Shown here: one piece after another, positions 1-9,810 of the stretch
How positions within the stretch are numbered: the stretch's first letter is position 1
How the letters are laid out: every line of letters begins with the position of its first letter
Assembly: GCA_940747215.1 (NCBI GenBank)
Contig: CALNWS010000008.1
Coordinates: 1 to 64,000, forward strand
Direction: 5' to 3'
Length of the DNA: 64,000 nt
Source of the DNA: an uncultured Paraburkholderia sp.
Lineage (GTDB): Bacteria > Pseudomonadota > Gammaproteobacteria > Burkholderiales > Burkholderiaceae
Notes under the pieces: model-generated
The model's input: the letters and a program-made list of their open reading frames with translations, nothing else
Told to the model about the DNA's origin: nothing
The model's database searches: none
Made by a program: the position numbers and the translations under genes

Positions 1-1236
1 GAACCCCGCTGAGTGCGTGCGTCTGGTTCCCTTTGTCATTCCCCGGTTCCTCTGCCCGCATTATCCGCTGGCTCAGGCCCCGGCCGCTCCACTGATCCGG
101 CTGTCCAAATTCCCGCGACCACCTCTCCTCTTCGACGCCCTTCAGCGCGATGCGATAGCCGTTCGGACGTAACTCCAGGTTGTCGCGAATATGAATGATG
201 AATGACCGGCGGCAGGAAGCCGATTTCCTGCGCGAACTTCTTGCGGATGCTCTTGATCCGCTTGAGCAGTTCGCCGTCGGAATTCTTGTCGACGAGCGGA
301 ATCAGGCGATAACCAACTTCGAGGCCGAGCGTGTCGATCATCGTCACGTTGTCCCAGCTGGCTTCGGTGTTCTCGACCGGCGCCATCGCGGCCGGCGCGA
401 CGTCGACGAGCGCCGTCGTGTCCCTGCTTTCTTCTGCGCGCTTTTTCATCGTGTGGCCGAGCTGGATCAGACCGCCGCCGAGAACCAGAAACGCGAAGTG
501 CGGCATGCCCGGGACCATGCCCATCAGCACGAGAATGCAGCCCGTGATCATCAGCACGCGCGGATTCGTGAAGAGCTGGCCGGTGAGCTGCGTGCCGATG
601 TCTTCGTTGGTCGCCATGCACGAAATTGCTCGCACCGTCCATCGAACCGTAGAACTCGGCTTCCTGCGAGACTTCAGCACGGCGCTTGCGCGCCTGCTCT
701 TCGTTGATGAGGCCGGCCTTCAGGTCGGTGTCGATCGCCATCTGCTTGCCGGGCATCGCGTCGAGTGTGAAGCGCGCGGACACTTCCGCGATACGCCCCG
801 TGCCCTTCGTGATCACCATGAATTTGATCACCATCAGGATCACGAAGACGACGATACCGACCGCGAAGTTGCCGCCCACGAGGAAGTGGCCGAACGATTC
901 GATCACCTGACCGGCGGCGTCGGGCCCGGTGTGGCCTTCGAGCAGCACGATCCACGTGGACGCCACGTTCAGCGACAGGCGCAGCAGTGTCGAGAACAGC
1001 AACACGCTCGGGAAGGCCGCGAAGTCGAGCGGCTTCATCGTGTACATGCTGACGAGCAGCACCATCACGGAAAGCGCGATGTTGAAGGTGAACAGCAGAT
1101 CCAGCAGGAACGGCGGCAACGGCAGAATTATGATGCCGAGGATCATGCAGATCAGCACCGGCCCGGCGAGGGCGCGCAAATTGGTACTGCTCAAGGCATC
1201 GGGCCGTCGAGCGAGGAAACCGGCGCGAGCGTTCAT
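1..1236 (-). pseudogene. flhA: Flagellar export gate protein FlhA, N-terminal part, broken
   Basis: FlhA is the large inner-membrane component of the flagellar type III export gate. The reading frame starts well at 1236 ([15 protein letters not shown]) and carries the N-terminal transmembrane part through SMDGAS near 650. It then jumps frame directly to [13 protein letters not shown], so roughly 80 residues of the FHIPEP membrane region are missing together with a frameshift. A second frameshift near 192-205 comes from a 7-bp tandem duplication inside the [10 protein letters not shown] region. The 3' end runs off the window. Its start overlaps the stop of flhB (TCAT at 1233-1236), the usual flhB-flhA coupling. 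Identity is certain; function is lost. Confidence 0.93.
192..205. repeat. 7-bp tandem duplication in flhA
   Basis: The heptamer tgaatga occurs twice in direct succession (192-198, 199-205). Removing one copy restores the FlhA frame across VIHIRDN, so this is a loss-of-function duplication. Confidence 0.75.
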
Positions 1237-2417
1237 GCGGAGACTCCAGAAGCGTCGTCGTTAGGGTTGACTGGGTTGAGCGTGTCGGCGGCTTCTTCAT
1301 CGGCTTCCTGATCCGATACGCCGCCCTTGTCGAGTTCCGGCGGCACGTCGAGTTCGGTCGGCACGACCGGCACAGTGCCACCTTCGGTTTTGAAGTGCCG
1401 CAGCTGGTACACCCACGCGAGCACTTCCGCGACCGTGCCGTACAACTGGCCCGGAATCTCGCGATTCAGCTCGACGTTGTGATAGAGCGCGCGCAAGCGG
1501 CGGCGCTTCCAGCAACGGCACGTTGTTTTCCTTCGCGATTTCGCGAATGCGCGCAGCCACGAGGTTCACGCCCTTGGCCACGACCTTCGGCGCGCGCATT
1601 TCGCCGTCCGTGTATTGCAGCGCCACGGCGAAGTGAGTCGGGTTGGTGACCACTACGTCCGCCTTCGGCACGTTGGTCATCATCCGGCGACGGGCAATCG
1701 CGCGCTGCTGCTGGCGAATGCGGCCTTTCACATGCGGATCACCTTCGCTTTCGCGGTGTTCGCACTTCACTTCTTCCTTCGTCATCCGCAGCTTCTGTGG
1801 AACTGCCAGAGTTCGTATGGCACGTCCATTGCCGCCACGACGAACATGTCCGCGACCGTCATGCCGCAGCACACGGCGATCAGATGCATCGTGTTGGCGA
1901 GCGCGATCTGCAGCGGCTGCGTCGCGAGCGCGAGAATTTCTTCGCGGCGATTCCAGATCGTCTTGACGATCGACATGCCGAGCTGGATCGGTCCGTTGAT
2001 CGAGAAAATCTTGCCGAGACCGGCGATCGGGTTCAGCTGGTCGAACTTCGGCTCGAGACCTCTCGCGGACAGTTGCCAGCCGTCGAGCGCCATCGGCGCG
2101 AGCAAGGCGGCGAGGCCGGTGACGCCGAGAATCGGCAGCAGTATGAGGAAGCTTTCACGGCTCGCCGCGCCCGCACCGATCATCATGCGGAGCATTTCGA
2201 ACACCGCGCCGTGGTCGAACGTGAGCGCCGAGCGCAGCATGCCCTGCAAATGTTCGCTGATGCTGCCCGACATGCCCCACACGCCGAAGAAACCCGCCGA
2301 GAGCAGCGCAAATGTCGACAACTCTCGCGAACGCACAATCTGCCCCTCCTCCCGCGCCTTCTGCAGGCGCCGAGGGGTGGCTGATTCGGTTTTTTCAAGG
2401 TCGCTATCCTCTGCCAC
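1233..2417 (-). pseudogene. flhB: Flagellar biosynthesis protein FlhB, frameshifted
   Basis: FlhB is the substrate-specificity switch of the flagellar export apparatus. The start at 2417 gives MAEDSDLEKTESATPRRLQKA, typical of the family, followed by membrane segments. The frame shifts near 1795 (KLRMTKEEVK continues in another frame) and again near 1495 after LARAL (YHNVELNREIPGQLYG continues in a third). A few codons are also missing near IVKTIW. The autocleavage motif NPTH is still readable in the middle segment. The stop overlaps the flhA start. Each fragment is clearly FlhB, but no single frame can make it. Confidence 0.93.
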
Positions 2418-2552
2418 TCAAGCTCTCCATTCGGCCGAGGCACGACGCCTCTTTCCAGTGAGAGCGATTATTCACGCTCGACGCAAGCGACGATCGGCGG
2501 ATAAGGGCGGGGAAACGGCGGTATTTCGGGGGAAATGGGAGCGGCCACCGGA

Positions 2553-2586
2553 CCGGGCGCCCACGCGTTCTGGCGTGGGCGCCGGC
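2553..2586. terminator. Hairpin downstream of the DUF3443 gene
   Basis: A perfect 11-bp inverted repeat, ggcgcccacgc (2556-2566) and gcgtgggcgcc (2573-2583), with a 6-base loop. It lies 30 bases past the stop of the minus-strand DUF3443 gene. There is no T-run, so it is a candidate terminator or 3' stabiliser only. Confidence 0.4.
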
Positions 2587-2612
2587 CGGGTCAGAACGCC
2601 GCGAACGGGCGT

Positions 2613-3911
2613 CTAGAAGCCGACGAAAGGCGTCTGTGTGCCGCCGATGCTCGTCTGGTCGATGCCGTAATACACGTGGCGACCGTAGAAGAACGGCAGC
2701 CCGAGGTCGAAGCTGCTGCTGCCGCTCAGCTGGCCGGCGAGGTCGTTGAACGCGTAGTTGTTGCCGTTACTGAACAGTGTGAACGCGCTCAGAATGCCGA
2801 TGCTCACGGCCGCCTTGTTCGTGTCGACGCCGGACAGCGTGAAGGTGCGGGTTTGCGCAGAAGTCGGGCAATAAAAGCCCGAGTAATTGCTGCCGCACAA
2901 CGCCATCGAGCTATCCGCAAAGAAGTAGCCGTTCGAGCCCGAATCGAGGAACGCCTGCACGGTGTTGCCGTTGAACACGCTGTTGTTCATGTCGCCGAAG
3001 GTGTCGGTCGTGAACTTCTGCGTCACCGAGAGCGCGTTGTTCGACTGTGTCCCTACGCCGAACACCAGCGTGCCGTTGACGGAAGCCGCGCCGGTGTCTC
3101 CAATGGGCGGCATCTGAACGATCACGCCGTTGTTGTCGACCGGAAAGCGCGAGACCGGATTGGCGACCTGCTGCGCGATCGGCACCGAGGTACGCTTGCA
3201 CGACACGCCGTTCGGACAGGTGAAGTAGTTACTGTAAGTCGCCGCCGTGGTCGGATCGGCGCAGGTTGCGCCGCAATCGGTAGGCGACGTGCCGATGCCC
3301 AGAATGCCATTCGCGCCGAGATCCTTCACCGTGTTCTCCGGCTGACCGTTGCCGCAACCGGACGTGGGTACCGTGCTCGAGTCCTTGTCGCCGATGATCT
3401 GCAGCGGAAGCGCCGTGGACGTGGTTTCTCCGCCGGTCTTGACTGTTGCTGAGCGCACCGTGCCCCACGTGTAGCCGTCCGCGAAGGTCGCGCATTCGGC
3501 GATCTGCGAGCCGCTCGTGCCGGTCGTGAGGGGCAGCGCGCCCAGCAGCGACGCGTTCAGCACCGAGTTGACCACGCGCAGGCCGAACGAGCCGGTATCG
3601 ACCTGAATGTTGTTGATGGTCTGGCAGTTCGTGGTCGAGCCGGGTGCGCAGATGGTCACGCTCACCGTGGGAATGTTGATGACGCTGCTCGATCCGGCTC
3701 CAACGGTAATGGCTACGGTATTGGCCGCATTGGCCGCGATGGGTTGCTGCGTCGGGCTCGGCGGGAGCGAGCTGCCGTTCAGCGGCGAAGTAGAGCCGGA
3801 ATTGGAGCCGCTATCACCGCCGCCGCACGCGGCGAGTACGGAAACGAGCATCACGGCCCCGAGGGCCTGCATCCAGTTCTTGAGTTTGACAGTGCTATAG
3901 GTGGTTCGCAT
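2613..3911 (-). CDS. DUF3443-family lipoprotein, intact
   Basis: A 432-residue exported protein of unknown function. Residues 1-30 form a lipoprotein signal: a basic start, a hydrophobic stretch and the lipobox LAAC followed by GGGDSGS. The body is Ser/Gly/Asn/Thr-rich. An aspartic-protease-like D-T-G (VDTGSFGLRVVN) lies near residue 105 and a second D-S-G (AFLDSGSNGYFF) near residue 322, so a retropepsin-like fold is possible; that fold is my inference. Several cysteine pairs suggest disulfides. It starts 15 bases downstream of the DUF2844 gene, a usual pairing in Burkholderia. It is unbroken although all flagellar neighbours on both sides are dead. Confidence 0.82.
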   Translation of the reverse strand: MRTTYSTVKLKNWMQALGAVMLVSVLAACGGGDSGSNSGSTSPLNGSSLPPSPTQQPIAANAANTVAITVGAGSSSVINIPTVSVTICAPGSTTNCQTINNIQVDTGSFGLRVVNSVLNASLLGALPLTTGTSGSQIAECATFADGYTWGTVRSATVKTGGETTSTALPLQIIGDKDSSTVPTSGCGNGQPENTVKDLGANGILGIGTSPTDCGATCADPTTAATYSNYFTCPNGVSCKRTSVPIAQQVANPVSRFPVDNNGVIVQMPPIGDTGAASVNGTLVFGVGTQSNNALSVTQKFTTDTFGDMNNSVFNGNTVQAFLDSGSNGYFFADSSMALCGSNYSGFYCPTSAQTRTFTLSGVDTNKAAVSIGILSAFTLFSNGNNYAFNDLAGQLSGSSSFDLGLPFFYGRHVYYGIDQTSIGGTQTPFVGF

Positions 3912-3926
3912 CGTTCGTCCTCGCCA

Positions 3927-4469
3927 TTACTGGATGTCGGAACCGCTGACGCTAGCGGGCAACGCGGAAGGCAGATACGCCTGACCGCTGAATGCGCCCA
4001 TATGGCCGCCGGAATGCACCACGAGGTCGCTCTGCGCGACCGTGACGGGACCGCGTGCGCCGCCGCGCGCCTCGCGTGCGGCCTTCACACCGGCCACATA
4101 CTGCGAAAAATAGGTACCGAGCAACGTATTCAGATCAGGCATTTGCGGACCGCGCCACGCGATGCCGAATACGGAGCCGTCGGTGGCGAGATATTCGCGC
4201 ACGATCGTGCCGTTGCCGAACGTGGTTTCACGCACGGTGTATGACGCGGAAGTGGACGTGCTGGAAGCGGATGAAACCGAACTGGCGGCCGAGCGCATCA
4301 CGCTCTGGCTTGCGCTCGAAGGTGCGACCGTGCGGATGGAAACGGATGCATTCGCCGGCGGCGTCATGGGTGTTCCGCCTAATGCCGCATGCGCGGACTG
4401 TACGGCGGACATCGAACAGGGCAAGGCAAGCGCCGTAAGAATACCGGCGCGGCGTACACAACTCCACAT
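3927..4469 (-). CDS. DUF2844-family exported protein, intact
   Basis: A 180-residue protein. I chose the ATG at 4469 because GGGAGGAG lies seven bases upstream and because MWSCVRRAGILTALALP followed by SAHA reads as a cleavable signal peptide. The open frame continues upstream to 4664 without a ribosome site. After the signal come a Ser-rich stretch and a conserved block with FGNGTIVREYLATDGSVFG and IAWRGPQMPDLN. Function is unknown; the family normally travels with DUF3443, and here the two genes are 15 bases apart and probably co-transcribed. Both are open throughout. Confidence 0.8.
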   Translation of the reverse strand: MWSCVRRAGILTALALPCSMSAVQSAHAALGGTPMTPPANASVSIRTVAPSSASQSVMRSAASSVSSASSTSTSASYTVRETTFGNGTIVREYLATDGSVFGIAWRGPQMPDLNTLLGTYFSQYVAGVKAAREARGGARGPVTVAQSDLVVHSGGHMGAFSGQAYLPSALPASVSGSDIQ

Positions 4470-4761
4470 ATCGAAGCTCCTCCCAGGCTGTGGCTCACTT
4501 CGCATATCGCGAACGCGGCTGCATGTATGCAGATCATACGCACGGCCGAGGCCGCACTGGAAGGGGCTCTTCGCCGTGCAACCTGCCGGCTCGTGTCGCT
4601 GCCGGAAAGCCGTGCCGTTGCTCGATCCCGTAGTATGCCTGTGGTTTGTGTCGATGGGCAGCAAGCGCGCGCACTCGCGCGGCTTGCGTTTGCTTACGGA
4701 CTCGAACCTTCGATCCGGCGGCTTTGCCGGTTTTTACTTCTGCTTCGCCTGTCGCGTGCGC

Positions 4762-5015
4762 TCAGAAACCGAGGCTGGCGAGCAGATCGTCGACCTGCGA
4801 CTGGTCCTGCATCACGTCCGCCTTGCCTTCCGGATTGATCTGGACCGTTCAGCAGATGCTCCGGGCTGCCCGTCGAAGAAGGCTCGGCTGCGAGCGCCGC
4901 CGAGTTGGCAGCGAACTGTTCGCAGCGTGCGCGTGAGTTGGCCAATGCGGTCGGACGCGAGGTCGCCGCTCTCGTTGACCGCCTCGGCGCCAGGCGCTTG
5001 GGTCGGCAGATTCAC
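4762..5015 (-). pseudogene. cheZ: CheZ remnant with large internal deletion
   Basis: CheZ dephosphorylates CheY-P. Only the two ends remain. The N-terminus starts with GTG at 5015 (VNLPTQAPGAEAVNESGD, then LASDRIGQLTRTLR). The extreme C-terminus, VMQDQSQVDDLLASLGF then TGA at 4762, carries the CheY-binding tail. The family is normally over 200 residues; about 85 codons remain and the parts are in different frames. The start lies directly behind the cheY stop, as in an intact cheYZ pair. Confidence 0.85.
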
Positions 5016-5016
5016 A

Positions 5017-5413
5017 TCAGCTCCCGGCTTTCGCCATCTTCTCGAGAATCTTGTTGAGCTTCTCGCCGAGCGTCGCGGCCGTGAACGGCTTGACGACATA
5101 ACCATTCGCGCCGGCCTGCGCCACCGCGATGATGTTTTCCTTCTTCGACTCGGCCGTCACCATCATCACCGGCAGGTGCGACAGGTTAGCGTCGGCGTGG
5201 ATTTCCTTGAGCATGGCGGGATCGTCGAGGTTCGGCATGTTCCAAGTCGGAGATCACGAATTCGTAGCTGCCGCCGCGCAGACGCGCGAGACCGGCCTGG
5301 CCGTCTTCCGCTTCATCGACGTTCGAGTAGCCGAGTTCCTTGAGCAGGTTGCAGACGATCCGGCGCATCGTCGGAAAATCGTCAACAACCAGAATCTTCA
5401 TTCCCTTATCCAT
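5017..5413 (-). pseudogene. cheY: Chemotaxis response regulator CheY, single-base frameshift
   Basis: CheY carries the phosphoryl signal from CheA to the flagellar motor switch. The frame begins [20 protein letters not shown] with the acidic pair DD. At 5240-5245 an extra T changes GACTGGAACATG to GACTTGGAACATG, just after the phospho-acceptor region FVISD. Downstream, the second frame continues [13 protein letters not shown] to [11 protein letters not shown] and the lysine of [10 protein letters not shown], ending KAGS. Apart from this one inserted base the gene is full length, so this is a young lesion. Confidence 0.93.
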
Positions 5414-5501
5414 TTCTTTCCCTTTGCTTGATCCATCGTGCGGCGCTAAATCGCCCCAAATTCGCGCCTGAAACTAGCGCCTCAAATCCTACCGGGCCGC
5501 A

Positions 5502-6540
<1,039 letters not shown>

Positions 6541-6573
6541 GCCTCCCCTATAGTTCTGGCGTTGTTTGAATTA

Positions 6574-7126
6574 CTAGGGCGCGGAGCCGAACAGCTCCAC
6601 CTTCGGGCGCGCGGCGGCGGGAGAAGAAAATAGTTCGACTTTCGGACGGGCGGCGGCGCTCGGCGCCGAAAACAGCTCGACCCGTTTGCGCGCTGCGGCG
6701 CTCTGGCGCACGAGCGCCTGTTCGCGTTCGGCCACGCCTGCTTTCTTGCTGAAGGCGCAGCTTCTTCACCATCACTTGCCCCGTGCGCGGCATGAAAGCC
6801 ACTTTGCGCGAATGCGAGCCTTGCAGGTCTTCGGCGACGATGCGGATTTTTTCGAGCGCCAGATAGCGGCGCACGAATTCCGAATTGCGGTCACCGATGT
6901 TCATCGTCGTCATGCCCGCGAGCACCGCGCCGCCGCTGAATACCTTGGCTTCGAAACGCTCGCGGCGGCCGCCGGCCTTGATCAGCTCGTTGACCAGTAC
7001 TTCCATTGCGTACGTGCCGTAGCGCATCGAGTCCGACGCGGCCTGGCCGATATCGGCACCGTCGTCGGGCAGCATGATGATTCATGCTGCCGATGCCCGC
7101 CGTGCGGTCCTGAATGCATGCCGCCA
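6574..7126 (-). pseudogene. cheD: Chemoreceptor deamidase CheD, 5'-truncated and frameshifted
   Basis: CheD deamidates glutamines in chemoreceptors. The 5' third is deleted: the gene begins at VAACIQDRTAGIG, fused directly to a CheR fragment at about 7126. A small deletion shifts frame before [13 protein letters not shown]. The core is then open through [12 protein letters not shown] and [15 protein letters not shown]. An extra A near 6747 (GAAGCAGG to GAAAGCAGG) shifts the tail. In the correct frame the tail holds three near-repeats ([30 protein letters not shown]) before TAG at 6574. Confidence 0.88.
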
Positions 7127-7495
7127 CGCACGAAATCGGCGAGGATCGGAAAGTGATGTGCCTCGCGGAAAAACGCGGTCAGGTTAGTGGTCAGCACATT
7201 CGTAAAGGCTTCACTCGGCCGGATCGTTTTCTGCTTCGAGCAGATCGAGATAATGCTTGAACGTGTAGAGGCCGCGTGCGCGCAAGCGGCGCGCGAGGCG
7301 GCTGTACGCCATGTCGCGCTTGTGATCCGACAGCGAAATGCCTGCGCTACGGTGAATCAGTTCGCGAATGCGGGCGAAATCCGCCGACGTAAATTCGAAG
7401 TCGCGTCCCAGATCGCCGGCTCTGCCCGTATCCGCCTTGTCGGCCTGCTCGGGAATCGCCCGAGCCGGTCGTTGCTGTGCGTGCGTTGACATCAT
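7126..7495 (-). pseudogene. cheR: Chemotaxis methyltransferase CheR, N-terminal fragment
   Basis: CheR methylates chemoreceptors with S-adenosylmethionine. The start is one of two adjacent ATGs (7495/7492). The N-terminal helical domain is readable: FTSADFARIRELIHRSAGI and RDMAYSRLARRLRARGL. A two-base deletion near 7212 (GAGTGGGAAGCC to GAGTGAAGCC) gives a stop. The next frame reads LTTNLTAFFREAHHFPILADF and is cut at 7126, where a deletion fuses it to cheD. The SAM-binding domain is gone. Confidence 0.88.
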
Positions 7496-7695
7496 GAGTG
7501 TTCCTGCCTGCAATACGAGCCATCCCGCGCGTTGCCGGACCTGCTGGCACACACGCCTAGGACTGGATTCGCGAGGTCGCGCCCGCCCGCGAGTTCTATC
7601 AACACGCAGTCGGCCCGCGACACGCCTTTCGAGCGTACTTCGATGATTCGCTCGTCACGGAGCGAGATGTCGAATGACCGCATGTCTGCTACTTT

Positions 7696-9450
7696 CTAGA
7701 AAGTTTCCCAGTCCGCGTCCGAGCCTGCCGAAGCAGTGCTCGTCGCGGCCGGACGCGCTGCGACTTCCGCGGGGCGCCCGCGCGCTCTTCGTTTTAGCGC
7801 GGGTTCGACGCGTGCATGAGCCGTGGCCGAAGCGTTCGAAGCAAGCCGATGCGGCCGCGTGCGTCGCGGGAGCGGCTGTAACGGGTGCGGGCGTCACAGC
7901 GGGGTTGGCCATCGCGGATTGAGCGGCGCTCTTCGCCGCCGACGCGCGAGTTGCCGGCCACTTTCCAGCCGTTCACCACGGCCTGCAACTGGCGCGTCTG
8001 GTCTTCGAGCGATGCCGCGGCGGCGCCGCTTCTTCGACGAGCGCAGCGTTCTGCTGCGTGACTTCGTCCATCTGCACGACCGCGCGATTCACCTGCTCGA
8101 TGCCGCCCGACTGTTCTTCGAACGCGGCGCACGGCCTGCACGATCTCGTCCATCGTCGTGCCGGCACGGCCCACCAGCGCCGAACCGCTTTGCACCTTGT
8201 CGACGGAATCGCCGATTAGTTCCTTGATTTCCTTCGCCGCGCTCGCGCTGCGTTGCGCGAGGCTGCGCACTTCGCCGGCCACAACTGCGAAGCCGCGGCC
8301 CTGCTCGCCTGCCCACGCGGCTTCCACCGCCGCGTTCAGCGCGAGAATATTCGTCTGGAACGCAATGCCTTCGATCACGCCGATAATGTCGACAACCTTG
8401 TTCGAACTGGTTGCGATGTCCTGCATCGTCGTGACGACCTAGCTCACCACGTCGCCGCCGCGCGTCACGATATCCGACGCGTTGACAGCCAACTGGCTCG
8501 CCTGACACGCGTTTTCCGCGTTCTGACGCACCGTGCCGGTGAGCTGTTCCATGCTCGACGCGGTTTCCTGCAGCGAAGCGGCCTGCTGCTCCATGCGTTG
8601 CGACAGGTCGGTGTTGCCCATCGCGATTTCACGCGCGCCGGTGTCAATCGATTCGGCGCTGCCGTGAACAGCCTTCACCATCGCCGACATGCTGTCCTGC
8701 ATGCGTTTGATCGCCGTGAAGAGGCGGCCGATTTCGTTGCGGCTGAACATTTCGATCGGTTCGGACAGATCGCCTGCCGCCATCCGTTCGAAGCATTGCG
8801 CGGCGTCGGCGAGCGGCTGCACGATCAGGCCGCGCAGCGCGAAGCGGATGCCCACCACGAGCAGCAATGCCAGCACGGTCACCGCGATGATGAGCATGGT
8901 CATCCGCGAGATATTCGACTGCGCGCTCGCCTGCTGGTCGACTGCGTGCTGCTGCAGCGCCTTGACGACGACCGTGGCCGCATTGTCGTAAGCGACGAAT
9001 ATCGGGCTGATCTTCGTGTCGGCGATTGCGTGATAAGCGGCCAGATCGTTCGCGCGCAGCGCGGCGAATTCCACTTCCATAGCGTCGCGAATCAGCGCCG
9101 TGTGGCGCGCAAGCAGTTCATCCAACTGCGCTTGTTCGACGCCGTTCTTCGGCGCGTCGAGATACGCCTGCCAGCTTTGCGTGCTCTTGCCGTACAACTC
9201 CTGCGCACGGTCGAGCACCTTCTTCGCCTGCTCCGCGTCGCCCGCCGCGCTCAACGCATTGAAGCGGTCGAGCGAGACGCGCGCGCAGCGAAAACGACGA
9301 GGCATCATCGAGTGCGTGAATGGGCGGCCAGATCGCCGCGCGAAATGCGGTCGAGCGAGCTGCTCGCGCCGCTCAGCGCGGTTAGACCCAACGCGTCCAC
9401 CACGACGGTGAGCGCCACCAGAATGATCCCCTCCAGCGTCAGCGATGTGG
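7696..9450 (-). pseudogene. Methyl-accepting chemotaxis protein (Tar-type), multiply broken
   Basis: A transmembrane chemoreceptor. The start and first membrane segment are deleted; the remnant begins in LTLEGIILVALTVVVDALG, fused behind a cheW remnant. The periplasmic helices (VSLDRFNALSAAGDAEQ), second membrane segment (MTMLIIAVTVLALLLVVGI) and HAMP region (FERMAAGDLSEPIE) follow. A CAG to TAG nonsense lies at 8440, directly before [14 protein letters not shown]. The signalling hairpin tip [18 protein letters not shown] is intact, with frameshifts near 8130 and 8030. The last frame ends SDADWETF and TAG at 7696. Ligand specificity cannot be told. Confidence 0.9.
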
Positions 9451-9767
9451 GACGTTCAGGATGATCACCACCGTCTGAGGTCGTACTCGACGCGGTCCAG
9501 ATGGAACTTGATGCGCATGTCTACGATCGGCACGATGATGCCGTGCAGATTGATCCCGCCCTTGATGAAATCCGGCGCATTGGCGATTCGCGTGACGTTG
9601 TCGTAGCCGCGGATTTCCTGCACCTTGAGAATGTCGATGCCGTACTCTTCGGCACCGAGCGTGAAGACCAGGAACTCCTGACCGCCGGCGTCAGCCTGCG
9701 TATCGCGGCGGCCCGTCGCACCGTTCGCGTTCGCGACGTTCGAATTGATGGATTGAACTTCTGCCAC
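9450..9767 (-). pseudogene. cheW: Chemotaxis coupling protein CheW, 3'-truncated
   Basis: CheW couples receptors to the CheA kinase. The start [19 protein letters not shown] is good and the core is open through [33 protein letters not shown] and [15 protein letters not shown] one-base deletion near 9478 then shifts the frame. QTVVIILNV is still readable, after which the sequence passes into the chemoreceptor at about 9450. The second half of CheW and the start of the receptor were removed by one deletion. Confidence 0.9.
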
Positions 9768-9810
9768 GTTAGGCCTTAAGCGGTTGGGATGAAAATGAAT
9801 TAATTGAGTG

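Noticed and set aside
5017..5413. Programmed frameshifting in cheY or other single-indel genes
   Set aside because: There is no slippery heptamer or stimulatory structure at the sites, and neighbours are broken in unrelated ways. Plain inactivation is simpler.
7499..7695. Open frame on the minus strand between cheR and the chemoreceptor (reads MRSFDISLRDERIIEVRS)
   Set aside because: No homology I recognise; it spans the end of the receptor gene and the intergenic gap, so it is more likely leftover non-coding sequence.
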